Source of the DNA: Lentinula raphanica
Taxonomy: Eukaryota; Basidiomycota; Agaricomycetes; Agaricales; Omphalotaceae
Direction of reading: 5' to 3'
DNA: 64,000 nucleotides
NCBI GenBank assembly: GCA_027919835.1
Contig: JANVFP010000048.1
Location: 236,473 to 300,472, forward strand
In this document: positions 31,652-43,000 of the stretch, in pieces
How positions within the stretch are numbered: position 1 is the stretch's first letter
Layout of the letters: every line of letters starts with the position of its first letter
Translations under genes and position numbers: made by a program
Notes under the pieces: generated by a model
What the model was told of the DNA's origin: nothing
The model's database searches: none
What the model saw: only the letters and a program-made list of their open reading frames with translations

Positions 31652-33020
31652 ATGTCGTCTATCCAGAACTATGGCCACCTCATAAACTCTGCCAAGGATC
31701 TCTACTTTCAGATTGCTCAGATTGATCCTCCTAGTCAAAATGCCTCTCCAGCCCTAAAGAAACAGTTTCACCAGATGGTACGGACTGTGAGTCAGGCTAC
31801 TGGGCAGACCTATGATGTTGCCGTTGGCATGGGCCAGATGATTGATCAAGAGGATGGAGGACCCATTGATCCAAAGGCACAGTCTATGCATCTTGGTGAG
31901 CAATCCATTTCATTGTTTAAGTCCTTATACTGATGCATATATTCAGCAAATTTTGATGACAGTGATCCTGAACTTCCTTCCAATAACCAAGGCAACAACA
32001 GAAAAACCCCCTGCCCTTCTCCAATTATTGATGAACATCTCGACATGGCCAACAGCCTCTTCTCCGAAATCTCACCCACAAATGGCAACATTATTGGCTA
32101 TAGTTTGCAAGACTTTCTGTACATGGTTCTCCAGGGTGGACACAATGGCAAAATCAAAAATCAAGAATATGAAGCATTCCGACGTGCTGCCTTGGGATAC
32201 CAGCTTGCTACTGTACAAGAAATTGTAAGTGATCAACAGCAATTGAAATGCATGCTCAATCTCTCTCCAATAGAGGCAAATTTTCAGCCAGCAGTATGCC
32301 CACCCCTCTGTACTGGCCAAGACTGCCCGACGAGCACTAGCATTTGACGATATCATGGACGTTACGGAACGTATTGCAAAACGGGAGAAGATGGTCTTTT
32401 ATGGCTCGAGGAAAGATGCAGTTTCGGTGTATATTTTCAATGTAGTCCGCAACATTGAAGGCCTCAAATCTTATGAAGACTGGTACAAGCAACCACTCGA
32501 GTTTAAACGTGACTTTCGAACCAACCTTGCACGCTCACTCAACCCAGAAGCTTTTCAGCAGCTAGATATGATAGAAGGTCTCATGCCCAAAGAGAAGAAG
32601 AAACGTTACAACAAGCTTATTGATCCTGTTCGAAAAAAATATGACAAACTGATGGATCGCCGTAGACGGATGTTTGAGTTGTTTGATACAGTATGTTGCT
32701 CTCCTTATACTTATCCAGGTGCTTATTATTTCTAGTTTGGCCCATCGGTTCTCCTGGATGCCACTTTTTTCAAAACTACTGGACGTGCCGAGTATCCTCA
32801 ACAATCAGCTACTTTTTGCAAAGCGTTGGAAGAAATTGTCTATCGAGCCTATGGTCTTCCCTTTGACCCCAAACGTTACATCAATGACCGTCGCTTTGTC
32901 CTTCGTGCAATGCAAGCTTTGGGAGGAAATGAAGTTGAAGAGTATGTACGTGACTTTTTGGACAATCATAACAAGGAAGATGTAGAGATCGATCATGATG
33001 AGGATTACATGGAAATGTAG
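31652..33020 (+). CDS. Conserved-looking hypothetical protein, 407 aa
   Basis: Four exons (31,652-31,895; 31,947-32,224; 32,274-32,690; 32,736-33,020) join in phase; all introns are 45-51 nt with GT-AG ends. The protein is mostly helical and charged: SAKDLYFQIAQIDPP, QFHQMVRTVSQATGQ, a middle with NGNIIGYSLQDFLYMVLQGG and YEAFRRAALGYQLATVQEI, then VRKKYDKLMDRRRRMFELFD, TFGPSVLLDATFF and a very acidic end. No transmembrane segment, zinc site or enzyme motif stands out, and I do not recognise the family. Its stop codon lies inside the last exon of the convergent F-box gene (16-bp overlap). Confidence 0.75.
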
Positions 33021-34436
33021 ATATCTCTATCCCTCTCCCAAACCAAACAACCATCCAGCCAGAATTCTCCGAGTACAATCATGTGTTGGTTTTTGTTAAT
33101 CTTGTTTCTAAGAGCATCCACATTTGCAGTTTTGTTATGCAACTGATTGAACCTGAGGCACTTGATTGTTGAAAATCCAAAGATAATGTTGTTGACCTGT
33201 GAATAACATTAGACCTAATATGCAGTCAAAGATGCTACACACCATCTCACTACTTTCAGCCCAATTGATAACTACCTCCTCAAGAGCTTCAAATCTTCTG
33301 AGCAAGCTCTCCAGTCTATTTTCTTCCCCCTGTTGAACACACATCCGAAGTGTATGTACCAGTCCCAGAGGGTCAGGATTCCGGGTGTCAATGGTCGGAA
33401 TAATTGAAGATGAGATTGTTAGGTCAGAGATCCCACAGGAAGGAAGAAATGGGAGGAAGTCTAGAGGGGCTTCGATGTTGGTGATTGGAATGTTGATTTG
33501 AAAAGGGCTATAGTATTCCATTGTTGCTGTATTGATAACTAGACATGCAAGTTGTTTGCAACTCTGGACAAGTTTAATAGTGGCCTCTAAAAGCCAGCAT
33601 CGATGCCAGAGAGTATTCGGATTAGACAAAGTCAATGTCAGGTATTGGATAGAAGTTGGAAGGCAGAGGTCAGGCAGTTTTTCAGGAGCTAAGCTGAGTT
33701 GCAGGGAGTCGTCCAGGTCCATGAATACATGTTGAAGATGTGAGGAACAAAGTTGAAGTATCCAGAGGCTGGCAACTGTGCTAGTTTTACGCTCCCGATA
33801 AGAGGTATTGTTCTGGAGATGGAGTGATGAAAATTGAAGCTGAAGTTGGTTGTTTTTCAAGGAAAAGAATGATTGTGCCAAGTAGCATTGGATGATATAG
33901 ACAGTAATCGGACGGCCGAGAGTGACAGACCATTTGAAAAAGAGGCAGTCAAGATCAATTTGATTCAATGAAAGGATGGAGAGGTTGAGCGAGCAAGAGA
34001 GTATCTTGAACAACAGCTGATGACTTTTCTTGCCACTTTTCCCAAGACGTTTGGAGAGACAGCAAGGACAGTCTGGAGTGTGGAATGGACCAATAAGAAT
34101 ATGTTGAGCTCTGGCCACATTGATAGCTTTATTTTCTGCAAATCTGAAAGCAGATGTAGGACGAGGAAATTTGACTGTGGTCTTGAATACTTGTTGTGCA
34201 ATCCTATGAAATTTGTGATTGACAAGACTAAGGTTGATGATGGAAGTTGGATCCAAGGAAAAGGGGTCAGAGTTGTAGTCATACACAAGATGAGCAATAA
34301 TCAGAAGAATTTCTTCAGGAGTATCTGCCAATTTTGATAAGTTTAGATTTGGATTAGGTTTGGTTTTTCTTGATTTACCTGGCATGATGGAGGTTGCAGA
34401 TAAAGGAGCTATTTCAAAGTCACAGCCACTGCCCAT
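33005..34436 (-). CDS. F-box-like protein, paralog 2
   Basis: Exon 1 is 33,243-34,436 and exon 2 33,005-33,196, with a 46-nt phase-0 intron in the same place as in the two paralogs, giving 461 residues. Exon 2 ends LGEFWLDGCLVWERDRD, comparable to LEKLRLNGSLIWSRTRN of paralog 3. The F-box-like region is DTPEEILLIIAHLVYDYN...IINLSLVNHKFHRIAQQVF. A Cys-rich insert CPCCLSKRLGKSGKK is specific to this copy. Leucine-rich repeat-like strands follow. A second in-frame ATG 17 codons downstream (MPGKSRK) could be the true start. The 3' end overlaps the convergent gene by 16 bp. Probably an SCF adaptor of unknown target. Confidence 0.7.
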
Positions 34437-34579
34437 AACCCTGAACCAAACATGATCATACTCGTGTTCAAATTTTTGATGATATATGTCATTTTATTTA
34501 CGTGACTGTTTTAAGCATATATAGTCATATGCCCCAGTACTTAACATTCTTACCAAATACAGTAGGAAGACCACATTGA

Positions 34580-35828
34580 TTAGTTTCTTGTCCTGGACCA
34601 AATTAAACTACCATTCAACCGCAATTTCTCCAAGTTCAACTCTGATTTCTTGTCTTCAACATAACTCTTTAAACCTAGAATCTCTACAGGTCCCACTCGC
34701 AGCCACTGTTGGCCTTCTTCAAAAATTGCAAGATGTGTGATGGATTGTCCATACACAAAAGCTGCAAGCACTCCCTGAACCTTGAACTTGTTAGATGTAT
34801 GGAATACAGAATTTTTCAGCACTTACCAAATTTTCACTATAATCATATATAATTGTGACATGGGTGGCAGTAGGACACTTCTCAAGCATGTCTTCAACTT
34901 CCCCCTCTGCGTTGTAGTCTCCTTTGATTCTGAATTTCAGCTCCTGTATGTTGACAAAACTGGGCATGTGCATTATGAATGACCACTGAGATCGGCTTTG
35001 GGCTATATCCAAAAGACGGACACCTGCATCTCCTGCAAAATATTGCACAAAGGTAGGAGGTGCAGTGACACTTTGGATAGGGCCCTCAAGAAAGGGTTTA
35101 GAGCCAGAAGGTGCTATGAATTCACCCAGGAAGATGAGGCTGTCCAGACCCTCGCAGCTTCTAATACCCATCAGGATAATTCTGGTAGAAGAGCCAGAAC
35201 GGATTGAACCACGGATAGTAAGAACTCGTACAGAGTTGGGCAGAGTGATCGAGTTCCATGCAGTGCTGAAAGTGAGGTCTACTTGTTGCAATGCAGGGAA
35301 GCAGCAATTTGGGAAAAGGATATCCTGGTCATCGTTATCTTGCAAAGTCAAGGAAGCAACTTGGTACGATTGGTGAGTAAGGATGAGTGGTGAAAAGGTG
35401 CATCTGATAATGGACAAGTGAACAGGTTGCTGTAGACTGACAGCCCAGGGAATGAAGTGTTCATCAAAGTGGATAGCATATAGTGAGACCATTTGCAAGT
35501 TCGGGGTGACTGCCATTAGGCTAAAGATGTTCTGGCTGATTTTTGGTGTGATGGTCTTGTTGGAGTTGTATAGGGAGATATGCTTGACTTTATGAAAGAC
35601 TAGTTGGTCCACCTTCTTCCCATAGCTAGCTTCCCAATATAACATCATCTTATCTACGCCTCTGGTGGCACAGATACGGAGAAGCTCGAATAGAATCTCC
35701 TGAGCTACTCTGCTAAATTGCTTGTTGACTAGCAAGAGGTTCCGGATATCCTTATAGGAGGAATTTGGAGAGTGAGGGTTGTAAACCAGTTTGGTGATTG
35801 TCACAAGAATTTCATCTGGAAATTTCAT
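34580..35828 (-). CDS. F-box-like protein, paralog 3
   Basis: Exon 1 is 34,827-35,828 and exon 2 34,580-34,786 (40-nt phase-0 intron), giving 402 residues. It starts MKFPDEILVTITKLVY, with NLLLVNKQFSRVAQEILFEL, nearly the same as paralog 1; repeats such as HISLYNSNK, LQMVSLYAIHFD and VASLTLQDN align one for one. Exon 2 ends LRLNGSLIWSRTRN. It is the gene nearest the satellite array, whose first monomer starts 362 bp upstream of its ATG. No damage is seen. Confidence 0.75.
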
Positions 35829-36189
35829 ATTGCCTGAGCTTCAAAATCACCTCAGTTTAAAATGTACTAGAAGAGAAAAAAAAACTCAACTGGTGGTTCA
35901 AGAGTAAGAGACACTGGACCGAATAGAAGATGTTCCAAATTGAGCAATGTAAAGAAGTGATGATGTCATATGCTATCATGATTTGTCCTAATCGGCTTGC
36001 TTATCTTGCAACCATTATGTAATTTGTGATGGCATTATGAGATATAGGTGTGTTGTAGATATTGGTATCCTGACAGTGATCCATAAATAAATCAACTTTC
36101 AAAGGGATTTGAAATGCAAGTGTGAGTTGAATATAACAATGTCCATAAGTCAAATTAGAAAATGCAAAGGGAGAATTTGTGTATAATTT
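35829..36189. other. Promoter of paralog 3 and array edge
   Basis: ATGATGTCAT lies at 35,960. From about 36,085 the sequence resembles a decayed B monomer, ending GGGAGAATTTGTGTATAATT where intact B ends GGGAGTATTTGTGTATAATT. The array therefore grades into unique DNA here rather than starting cleanly. Confidence 0.45.
35960..35969. promoter_or_regulatory. ATGATGTCAT site upstream of F-box paralog 3
   Basis: It lies about 130 bp upstream of the paralog 3 ATG, the same distance as the matching site of paralog 1. Confidence 0.35.
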
Positions 36190-37763
36190 CAAGTGTTGTA
36201 GGGCAGTATTCAGCACCGAGCGAAGCGAGTTAACAATAAATCAAATGGGCCGAGTAGATCGTTCAAAACGTGATGAAGCAAGGTGAGTGTATAGGTAATT
36301 ACAAGTCATGCAGGAATATTACAGGTGAGTGTTGAGTGAAAAATGACCCGAAACCGGGTCAAATTTTGGTAGTCAGTGCAAGTGATCAATAAGGGAGTAT
36401 TTGTGTATAATTACAAGTGTTGTAGGGTAGTGTGCAGCAGTGAGTGTGATTACAAGTGTTGTAGGGCAGTGTTCAGCACCGAGCGAAGCGAGTTAACAAT
36501 AAATCAAATGGGCCGAGTAGATCGTTCAAAACGTGATGAAGCAAGGTGAGTGTATAGGTAATTACAAGTCATGCAGGAATATTACAGGTGAGTGTTGAGT
36601 AAAAAATGACCCGAAACCGGGTCAAATTTTGGTAGTCAGTGCAAGTGATCAATAAGGGAGTATTTGTGTATAATTACAAGTGTTGTAGGGTAGTATTCAG
36701 CACCGAGCGAAGCGAGTTAACAATAAATCAAATGGGCCGAGTAGATCGTTCAAAACGTGATGAAGCAAGGTGAGTGTATAGGTAATTACAAGTCATGCAG
36801 GAATATTACAGGTGAGTGTTGAGTGAAAAATGACCCGAAACCGGGTCAAATTTTGGTAGTCAGTGCAAGTGATCAATAAGGGAGTATTTGTGTATAATTA
36901 CAAGTGTTGTAGGGCAGTGTTCAGCACCGAGCGAAGCGAGTTAACAATAAATCAAATGGACCGAGTAGATCGTTCAAAACGTGGTGAAGCAAGGTGAGTG
37001 TATGGGGAATTACAAGTCATGCAGGAATATTACAGGTGAGTGTTGAGTGAAAAATGACCCGAAACCGGGTCAAATTTTGGTAGTCAGTGCAAGTGATCAA
37101 TAAGGGAGTATTTGTGTATAATTACAAGTGTTGTAGGGTAGTGTGCAGCAGTGAGTGTGATTACAAGTGTTGTAGGGCAGTGTTCAGCACCGAGCGAAGC
37201 GAGTTAACAATAAATCAAATGGGCCGAGTAGACCGTTCAAAACGTGGTGAAGCAAGGTGAGTGTATAGGTAATTACAGGTGTTGTAGGGCAGTGTTCAGC
37301 ACCGAGCGAAGCGAGTTAACAATAAATCAAATGGGCCGAGTAGATCGTTCAAAACGTGATGAAGCAAGGTGAGTGTATATGTAATTACAGGTGATGTAGG
37401 GCAGTGTTCAGCACCGAGCGAAGCGAGTTAACAATAAATCAAATGGGCCGAGTAGACCGTTCAAACGTGGTGAAGCAAGGTGAGTGTATGGGGAATTACA
37501 AGTCATGCAGGAATATTACAGGTGAGTGTTGAGTGAAAAATGACCTGAAACCGGGTCAAATTTTGGTAGTCAGTGCAAGTGATCAATAAGGGAGTATTTG
37601 TGTATAATTACAAGTGTTGTAGGGTAGTGTGCAGCAGTGAGTGTGATTACAAGTGTTGTAGGGCAGTGTTCAGCACCAAGCGAAGCGAGTTAACAATAAA
37701 TCAAATGGGCCGAGTAGATCGTTCAAAACGTGGTGAAGCAAGGTGAGTGTATAGGTAATTACA
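36190..37763 (+). repeat. Satellite block 1 (A/B/C monomers)
   Basis: Head-to-tail monomers start at 36,190 (A), 36,302 (B), 36,414 (C), 36,453 (A), 36,565 (B), 36,677 (A) and so on. A is 112 bp (begins CAAGTGTTGTAGGGCAGT and contains CACCGAGCGAAGCGAGTTAA). B is also 112 bp (begins CAAGTCATGCAGGAATATTA and contains the perfect hairpin TGACCCGAAACCGGGTCA). C is 39 bp and looks like an A monomer with its middle deleted. The block matches 48,432-50,004 and 58,457-60,013 monomer by monomer, so the array begins part-way through a superrepeat. Confidence 0.95.
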
Positions 37764-40087
37764 CACTTCAGGCAACCCCCCAAATATACCAAGTTAGGTA
37801 GGTAGACACCTGGCTTATTCCTTACCTAAGTAGGTTCAAATTCCCAGAAAATCCTGATCCCAGGAAATTCCTTTAGACCAGGAAATTCCCACTCCACACT
37901 TATAAGGAAATTTCCAAGTAGCCCAACAAGTAGGGAATTCCTAGTACAAAACTAGGTGTGAAATTCCCTACCTAAATAGGCTGAAATTCCCAGACATTTC
38001 TGGGGTAGGAAATCCCTACCTACCTAAGGGATTTCCTTTGGTAGGAATGTAGGAATTTCCTGTGGTAGGAATTTCCCTTGGTAGGAATTTCCCTTGGTAG
38101 GAATTTCTTTTGGTAGGAATTTCCCTTGGTAGGAATTTCCTTTGGTAGGAATTTCCCTTGGTAGGAATTTCCCTTGGTAGGAATTTCCTTAGGTTTCCTC
38201 ATATAGAAATTCCTTTAGGTGGGAATTTCCTGTGTTAGGAACTTCCTTATGGCAGTGAGATAGGAATTCCTTGAGGGACACTTATGCACTACTTATAACT
38301 ACATCTAACACATATATCTGAGCGGAAAATATTGCAATCTAGAGTAAACTCAACAAAATTCTTCCTTAGGGTAATGAAGGTAAGAATAACAATGAGTTTT
38401 GGGCGCTTATGGGTGCTTATTTGGTGTTTTTGAGTCGAAATTCATTAATAGCACACTCAATAATCTTTGTGTGGGCTCTATATTGTGTCAGGATGTTGTC
38501 TATATCATATTCCTCTAGATATAATTCAGAGAACTCGAAATTACAACCAGTGTGGCTAGCTATACTGTGATCTTGTGTGCTATAATAGTGTTTTATGTAA
38601 ATGCCAATGCATATGTCCATGTAGTGCAAGTCTACTGATGCTAGTTCATGAGGAAAGCACTCCTACAGTCTACTGGCAGTGTCTGTACATGATTCAGATA
38701 GCTATCATCAAGGTTGAACACTGTGATACACATGTACATGTTTCATGTACACCATAGATGTCTACACCTACATGTAACAATAGATGTCATATTCAATGAC
38801 CCCCATTACAGATCTCCTGGCTGTATCACATAGATTTAGCATAGAATAGGTTGTAGGACGACTCTTTTTATGACCCAGCAGCAGTTTGACTTCATAACAT
38901 GGGTGTATGCACTGTCATTTACATAGAACAGTGTTATATCACAAAAAATCATAGTATAGCTAGCCCCACAGATTGTATTTTCGAGTTCTCTGAATTATAT
39001 CTAGAGGAATATGATATAGACAACACCCTGACACAATATAGAGCCCACACAAAAATTATTGAGTGTGCTATTAATGAATTTCGACTCAAGAACACCAAAT
39101 AAGCGCCCAAAACTCGTTGTTATAAGTGTGTTATAGTATAACAATGAGTGTGTTATGTATATCAAGTAATATTGTTCCAGCTTTTTGACTGTTAAGTGTG
39201 TCAAGTATAGTGACTGATAACACTGTTTTGAGTATTTATTGTCAACTGTGTTAAACATAATACTTATCACTACTGTTCCAAGTTTTAGTATGTCAGATGT
39301 GATAAGTACCAAGTGTACTGAACAAATTGAGTAATAAAAATTCTTCTGAGTGTTCAAGGGTACTAGGTGTGCTCAAAATATCATGTACATCCTATTTACT
39401 CAATGTTGTCAGTTTGGTGTGATTCTTGAGTGATATAAGCTATTCTGAGTGATTGTGGGTGCTAGAGGTGCTAAAAATAGCATATACATCATATATACTG
39501 ACTGTATGGTGGATTTGGTATGATTTGGAGTGATAAAATTTTTTACACTTGTCGTGTACTTTTTTTTTATTTTGCATTTTCAGGGCCAATGTGCAAAAAC
39601 TTCTGCTCAGATATCTGTGTTCAACGTAGATTGGTGCATAAGTATACCTCAAAAAATTCCTAGCAGGGAAATTCCTGGTATAAGAAATTCCTACCAAAGG
39701 AAATTCCTACCAAGGGAAATTCCTACCCAAGGAAATTCCTACCACAAAAATATCTGAGGTTTGAGCCTATTTAGGTAAGGAATTATTCCCCTCGCTTGGT
39801 ACCAGGAATTCCCTACTTGTTTGACTGCTTATAGGGAATTTCCTACCCCAGAAATGCATGAGGATTTTAGCCAACATAGGTAAGGAATTTCACACCTAGA
39901 TTAGTACTAGGAATTCCCTACTTGTTGGGCTACTTGGGAATTTCCTTATAAGTGTGGAGTGGGAATTTCCCGGTCTAAAGGAATTTCCTGGGATCAGGAT
40001 TTTCTGGGAGTTTGAACCTACTTAGGTAGGGAATAAGCCAGGTGTCTACCTACCTAACTTGGTATATTTGGGGGGTTGCCTGAAGTG
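37764..40087. mobile_element. Foldback (long-TIR) element, copy 1
   Basis: A 2,324-bp element starting CACTTCAGGCAACC and ending GGTTGCCTGAAGTG. Terminal inverted repeats span about 250-260 bp (37,764-38,026 and 39,833-40,087) with few mismatches. TAATTACA flanks both ends, an 8-bp target-site duplication as made by hAT, P and Kyakuja/Dileera/Zisupton-type transposases. Inside, ten or so 16-bp GGAATTTCCCTTGGTA repeats (38,035-38,190) recur inverted at 39,655-39,755, and a second inverted repeat of about 200 bp links 38,400-38,602 with 38,917-39,115. No transposase is encoded, so the element is non-autonomous. Confidence 0.85.
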
Positions 40088-43000
40088 TAATTACAAGTCA
40101 TGCAGGAATATTACAGGTGAGTGTTGAGTGAAAAATGACCCGAAACCGGGTCAAATTTTGGTAGTCAGTGCAAGTGATCAATAAGGGAGTATTTGTGTAT
40201 AATTACAGGTGATGTAGGGCAGTGTTCAGCACCGAGCAAAGCGAGTTAACAATAAATCAAATGGGCCGAGTAGATCGTTCAAAACGTGGTGAAGCAAGGT
40301 GAGTGTATATGTAATTACAAGTGTTGTAGGGCAGTGTTCAGCACCGAGCGAAGCGAGTTAACAATAAATTAAATGGGCCGAGTAGATCGTTCAGAACGTG
40401 ATGAAGCAAGGTGAGTGTATATGTAATTACAAGTGTTGTAGGGCAGTACTCAGCACCGAGCGAAGCGAGTTAACAATAAATCAAATGGGCCGAGTAGATC
40501 GTTCAAAACGTGGTGAAGCAAGGTGAGTGTATAGGTAATTACAGGTGTTGTAGGGCAGTGTTCAGCACCGAGCGAAGCGAGTTAACAATAAATCAAATGG
40601 GCCGAGTAGATCGTTCAAAACGTGGTGAAGCAAGGTGAGTGTATGGGGAATTACAAGTCATGCAGGAATATTACAGGTGAGTGTTGAGTGAAAAATGACC
40701 CGAAACCGGGTCAAATTTTGGTAGTCAGTGCAAGTGATCAATAAGGGAGTATTTGTGTATAATTACAGGTGATGTAGGGCAGTGTTCAGCACCGAGCAAA
40801 GCGAGTTAACAATAAATCAAATGGGCCGAGTAGATCGTTCAAAACGTGGTGAAGCAAGGTGAGTGTATATGTAATTACAAGTGTTGTAGGGCAGTGTTCA
40901 GCACCGAGCGAAGCGAGTTAACAATAAATCAAATGGGCCGAGTAGATCATTCAAAACGTGGTGAAGCAAGGTGAGTGTATGGGGAATTACAAGTCATGCA
41001 GGAATATTACAGGTGAGTGTTGAGTGAAAAATGACCCGAAACCGGGTCAAATTTTGGTAGTCAGTGCAAGTGATCAATAAGGGAGTATTTGTGTATAATT
41101 ACAAGTGTTGTAGGGTAGTGTGCAGCAGTGAGTGTGATTACAAGTGTTGTAGGGCAGTGTTCAGCACCGAGCGAAGCGAGTTAACAATAAATCAAATGGG
41201 CCGAGTAGATCGTTCAAAACGTGATGAAGCAAGGTGAGTGTATATGTAATTACAAGTGTTGTAGGGCAGTATTCAGCACCGAGCGAAGCGAGTTAACAAT
41301 AAATCAAATGGGCCGAGTAGATCGTTCAAAACGTGGTGAAGCAAGGTGAGTGTATATGTAATTACAAGTGTTGTAGGGCAGTGTTCAGCACCGAGTGAAG
41401 CAAGTTAACAATAAATCAAATGGGCCGAGTAGATCGTTCAAACGTGATGAAGCAAGGTGAGTGTATATGTAATTACAAGTGTTGTAGGGCAGTGTTCAGC
41501 ACCGAGCGAAGCGAGTTAACAATAAATCAAATGGGCCGAGTAGATCGTTCAAAACGTGATGAAGCAAGGTGAGTGTATATGTAATTACAAGTGTTGTAGG
41601 GCAGTATTCAGCACCGAGCGAAGCGAGTTAACAATAAATCAAATGGACCGAGTAGATCGTTCAAACGTGGTGAAGCAAGGTGAGTGTATGGGAATTACAG
41701 GTGCTGTAGGGCAGTTTCAGCACCGAGCGAAGCGAGTTAACAATAAATCAAATGGGCCGAGTAGATCGTTCAAAACGTGGTGAAGCAAGGTGAGTGTATA
41801 TGTAATTACAAGTGTTGTAGGGCAGTGTTCAGCACCGAGTGAAGCAAGTTAACAATAAATCAAATGGGCCGAGTAGATCGTTCAAACGTGATGAAGCAAG
41901 GTGAGTGTATATGTAATTACAAGTCATGCAGGAATATTACAGGTGAGTGTTGAGTGAAAAATGACCCGAAACCGGGTCAAATTTGGTAGTCAGTGCAAGT
42001 GATCAATAAGGGAGTATTTGTGTATAATTACAAGTGTTGTAGGGTAGTGTGCAGCAGTGAGTGTGATTACAAGTGATGTAGGGCAGTGTTCAGCACCGAG
42101 CAAAGCGAGTTAACAATAAATCAAATGGACCGAGTAGATCGTTCAGAACGTGATGAAGCAAGGTGAGTGTCTATGTAATTACAAGTGTTGTAGGGCAGTA
42201 TTCAGCACCAAGCGAAGCGAGTTAACAATAAATCAAATGGGCCGAGTAGATCGTTCAAAACGTGGTGAAGCAAGGTGAGTGTATAGGTAATTACAAGTCA
42301 TGCAGGAATATTACAGGTGAGTGTTGAGTGAAAAATGACCCGAAACCGGGTCAAATTTTGGTAGTCAGTGCAAGTGATCAATAAGGGAGTATTTGTGTAT
42401 AATTACAAGTGTTGTAGGGTAGTGTGCAGCAGTGAGTGTGATTACAAGTGTTGTAGGGCAGTGTTCAGCACCGAGCGAAGCGAGTTAACAATAAATCAAA
42501 TGGGCGGAGTAGATCGTTCGAAACGTGATGAAGCAAGGTGAGTGTATATGTAATTACAAGTGTTGTAGGGCAGTATTCAGCACCGAGCGAAGCGAGTTAA
42601 CAATAAATCAAATGGGCCGAGTAGATCGTTCAAAACGTGGTGAAGCAAGGTGAGTGTATATGTAATTACAAGTGTTGTAGGGCAGTGTTCAGCACCGAGT
42701 GAAGCAAGTTAACAATAAATCAAATGGGCCGAGTAGATCGTTCAAAACGTGATGAAGCAAGGTGGGTGTATATGTAATTACAAGTGTTGTAGGGCAGTAT
42801 TCAGCACCAAGCGAAGCGAGTTAACAATAAATCAAATGGGCCGAGTAGATCGTTCAAAACGTGGTGAAGCAAGGTGAGTGTATAGGTAATTACAAGTCAT
42901 GCAGGAATATTACAGGTGAGTGTTGAGTGAAAAATGACCCGAAACCGGGTCAAATTTTGGTAGTCAGTGCAAGTGATCAATAAGGGAGTATTTGTGTATA

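Noticed and set aside
36302..36413. CENP-B-box-like site in the B monomer hairpin
   Set aside because: The CCCGAAACCGGG core does not satisfy the TTCG...A..CGGG spacing on either strand.
38020..38202. 60-codon frame with repeated KEIPTKGNSYQ (also at 50,260 and 60,270)
   Set aside because: It only translates the 16-bp repeats of the foldback element; no sign of selection as protein.
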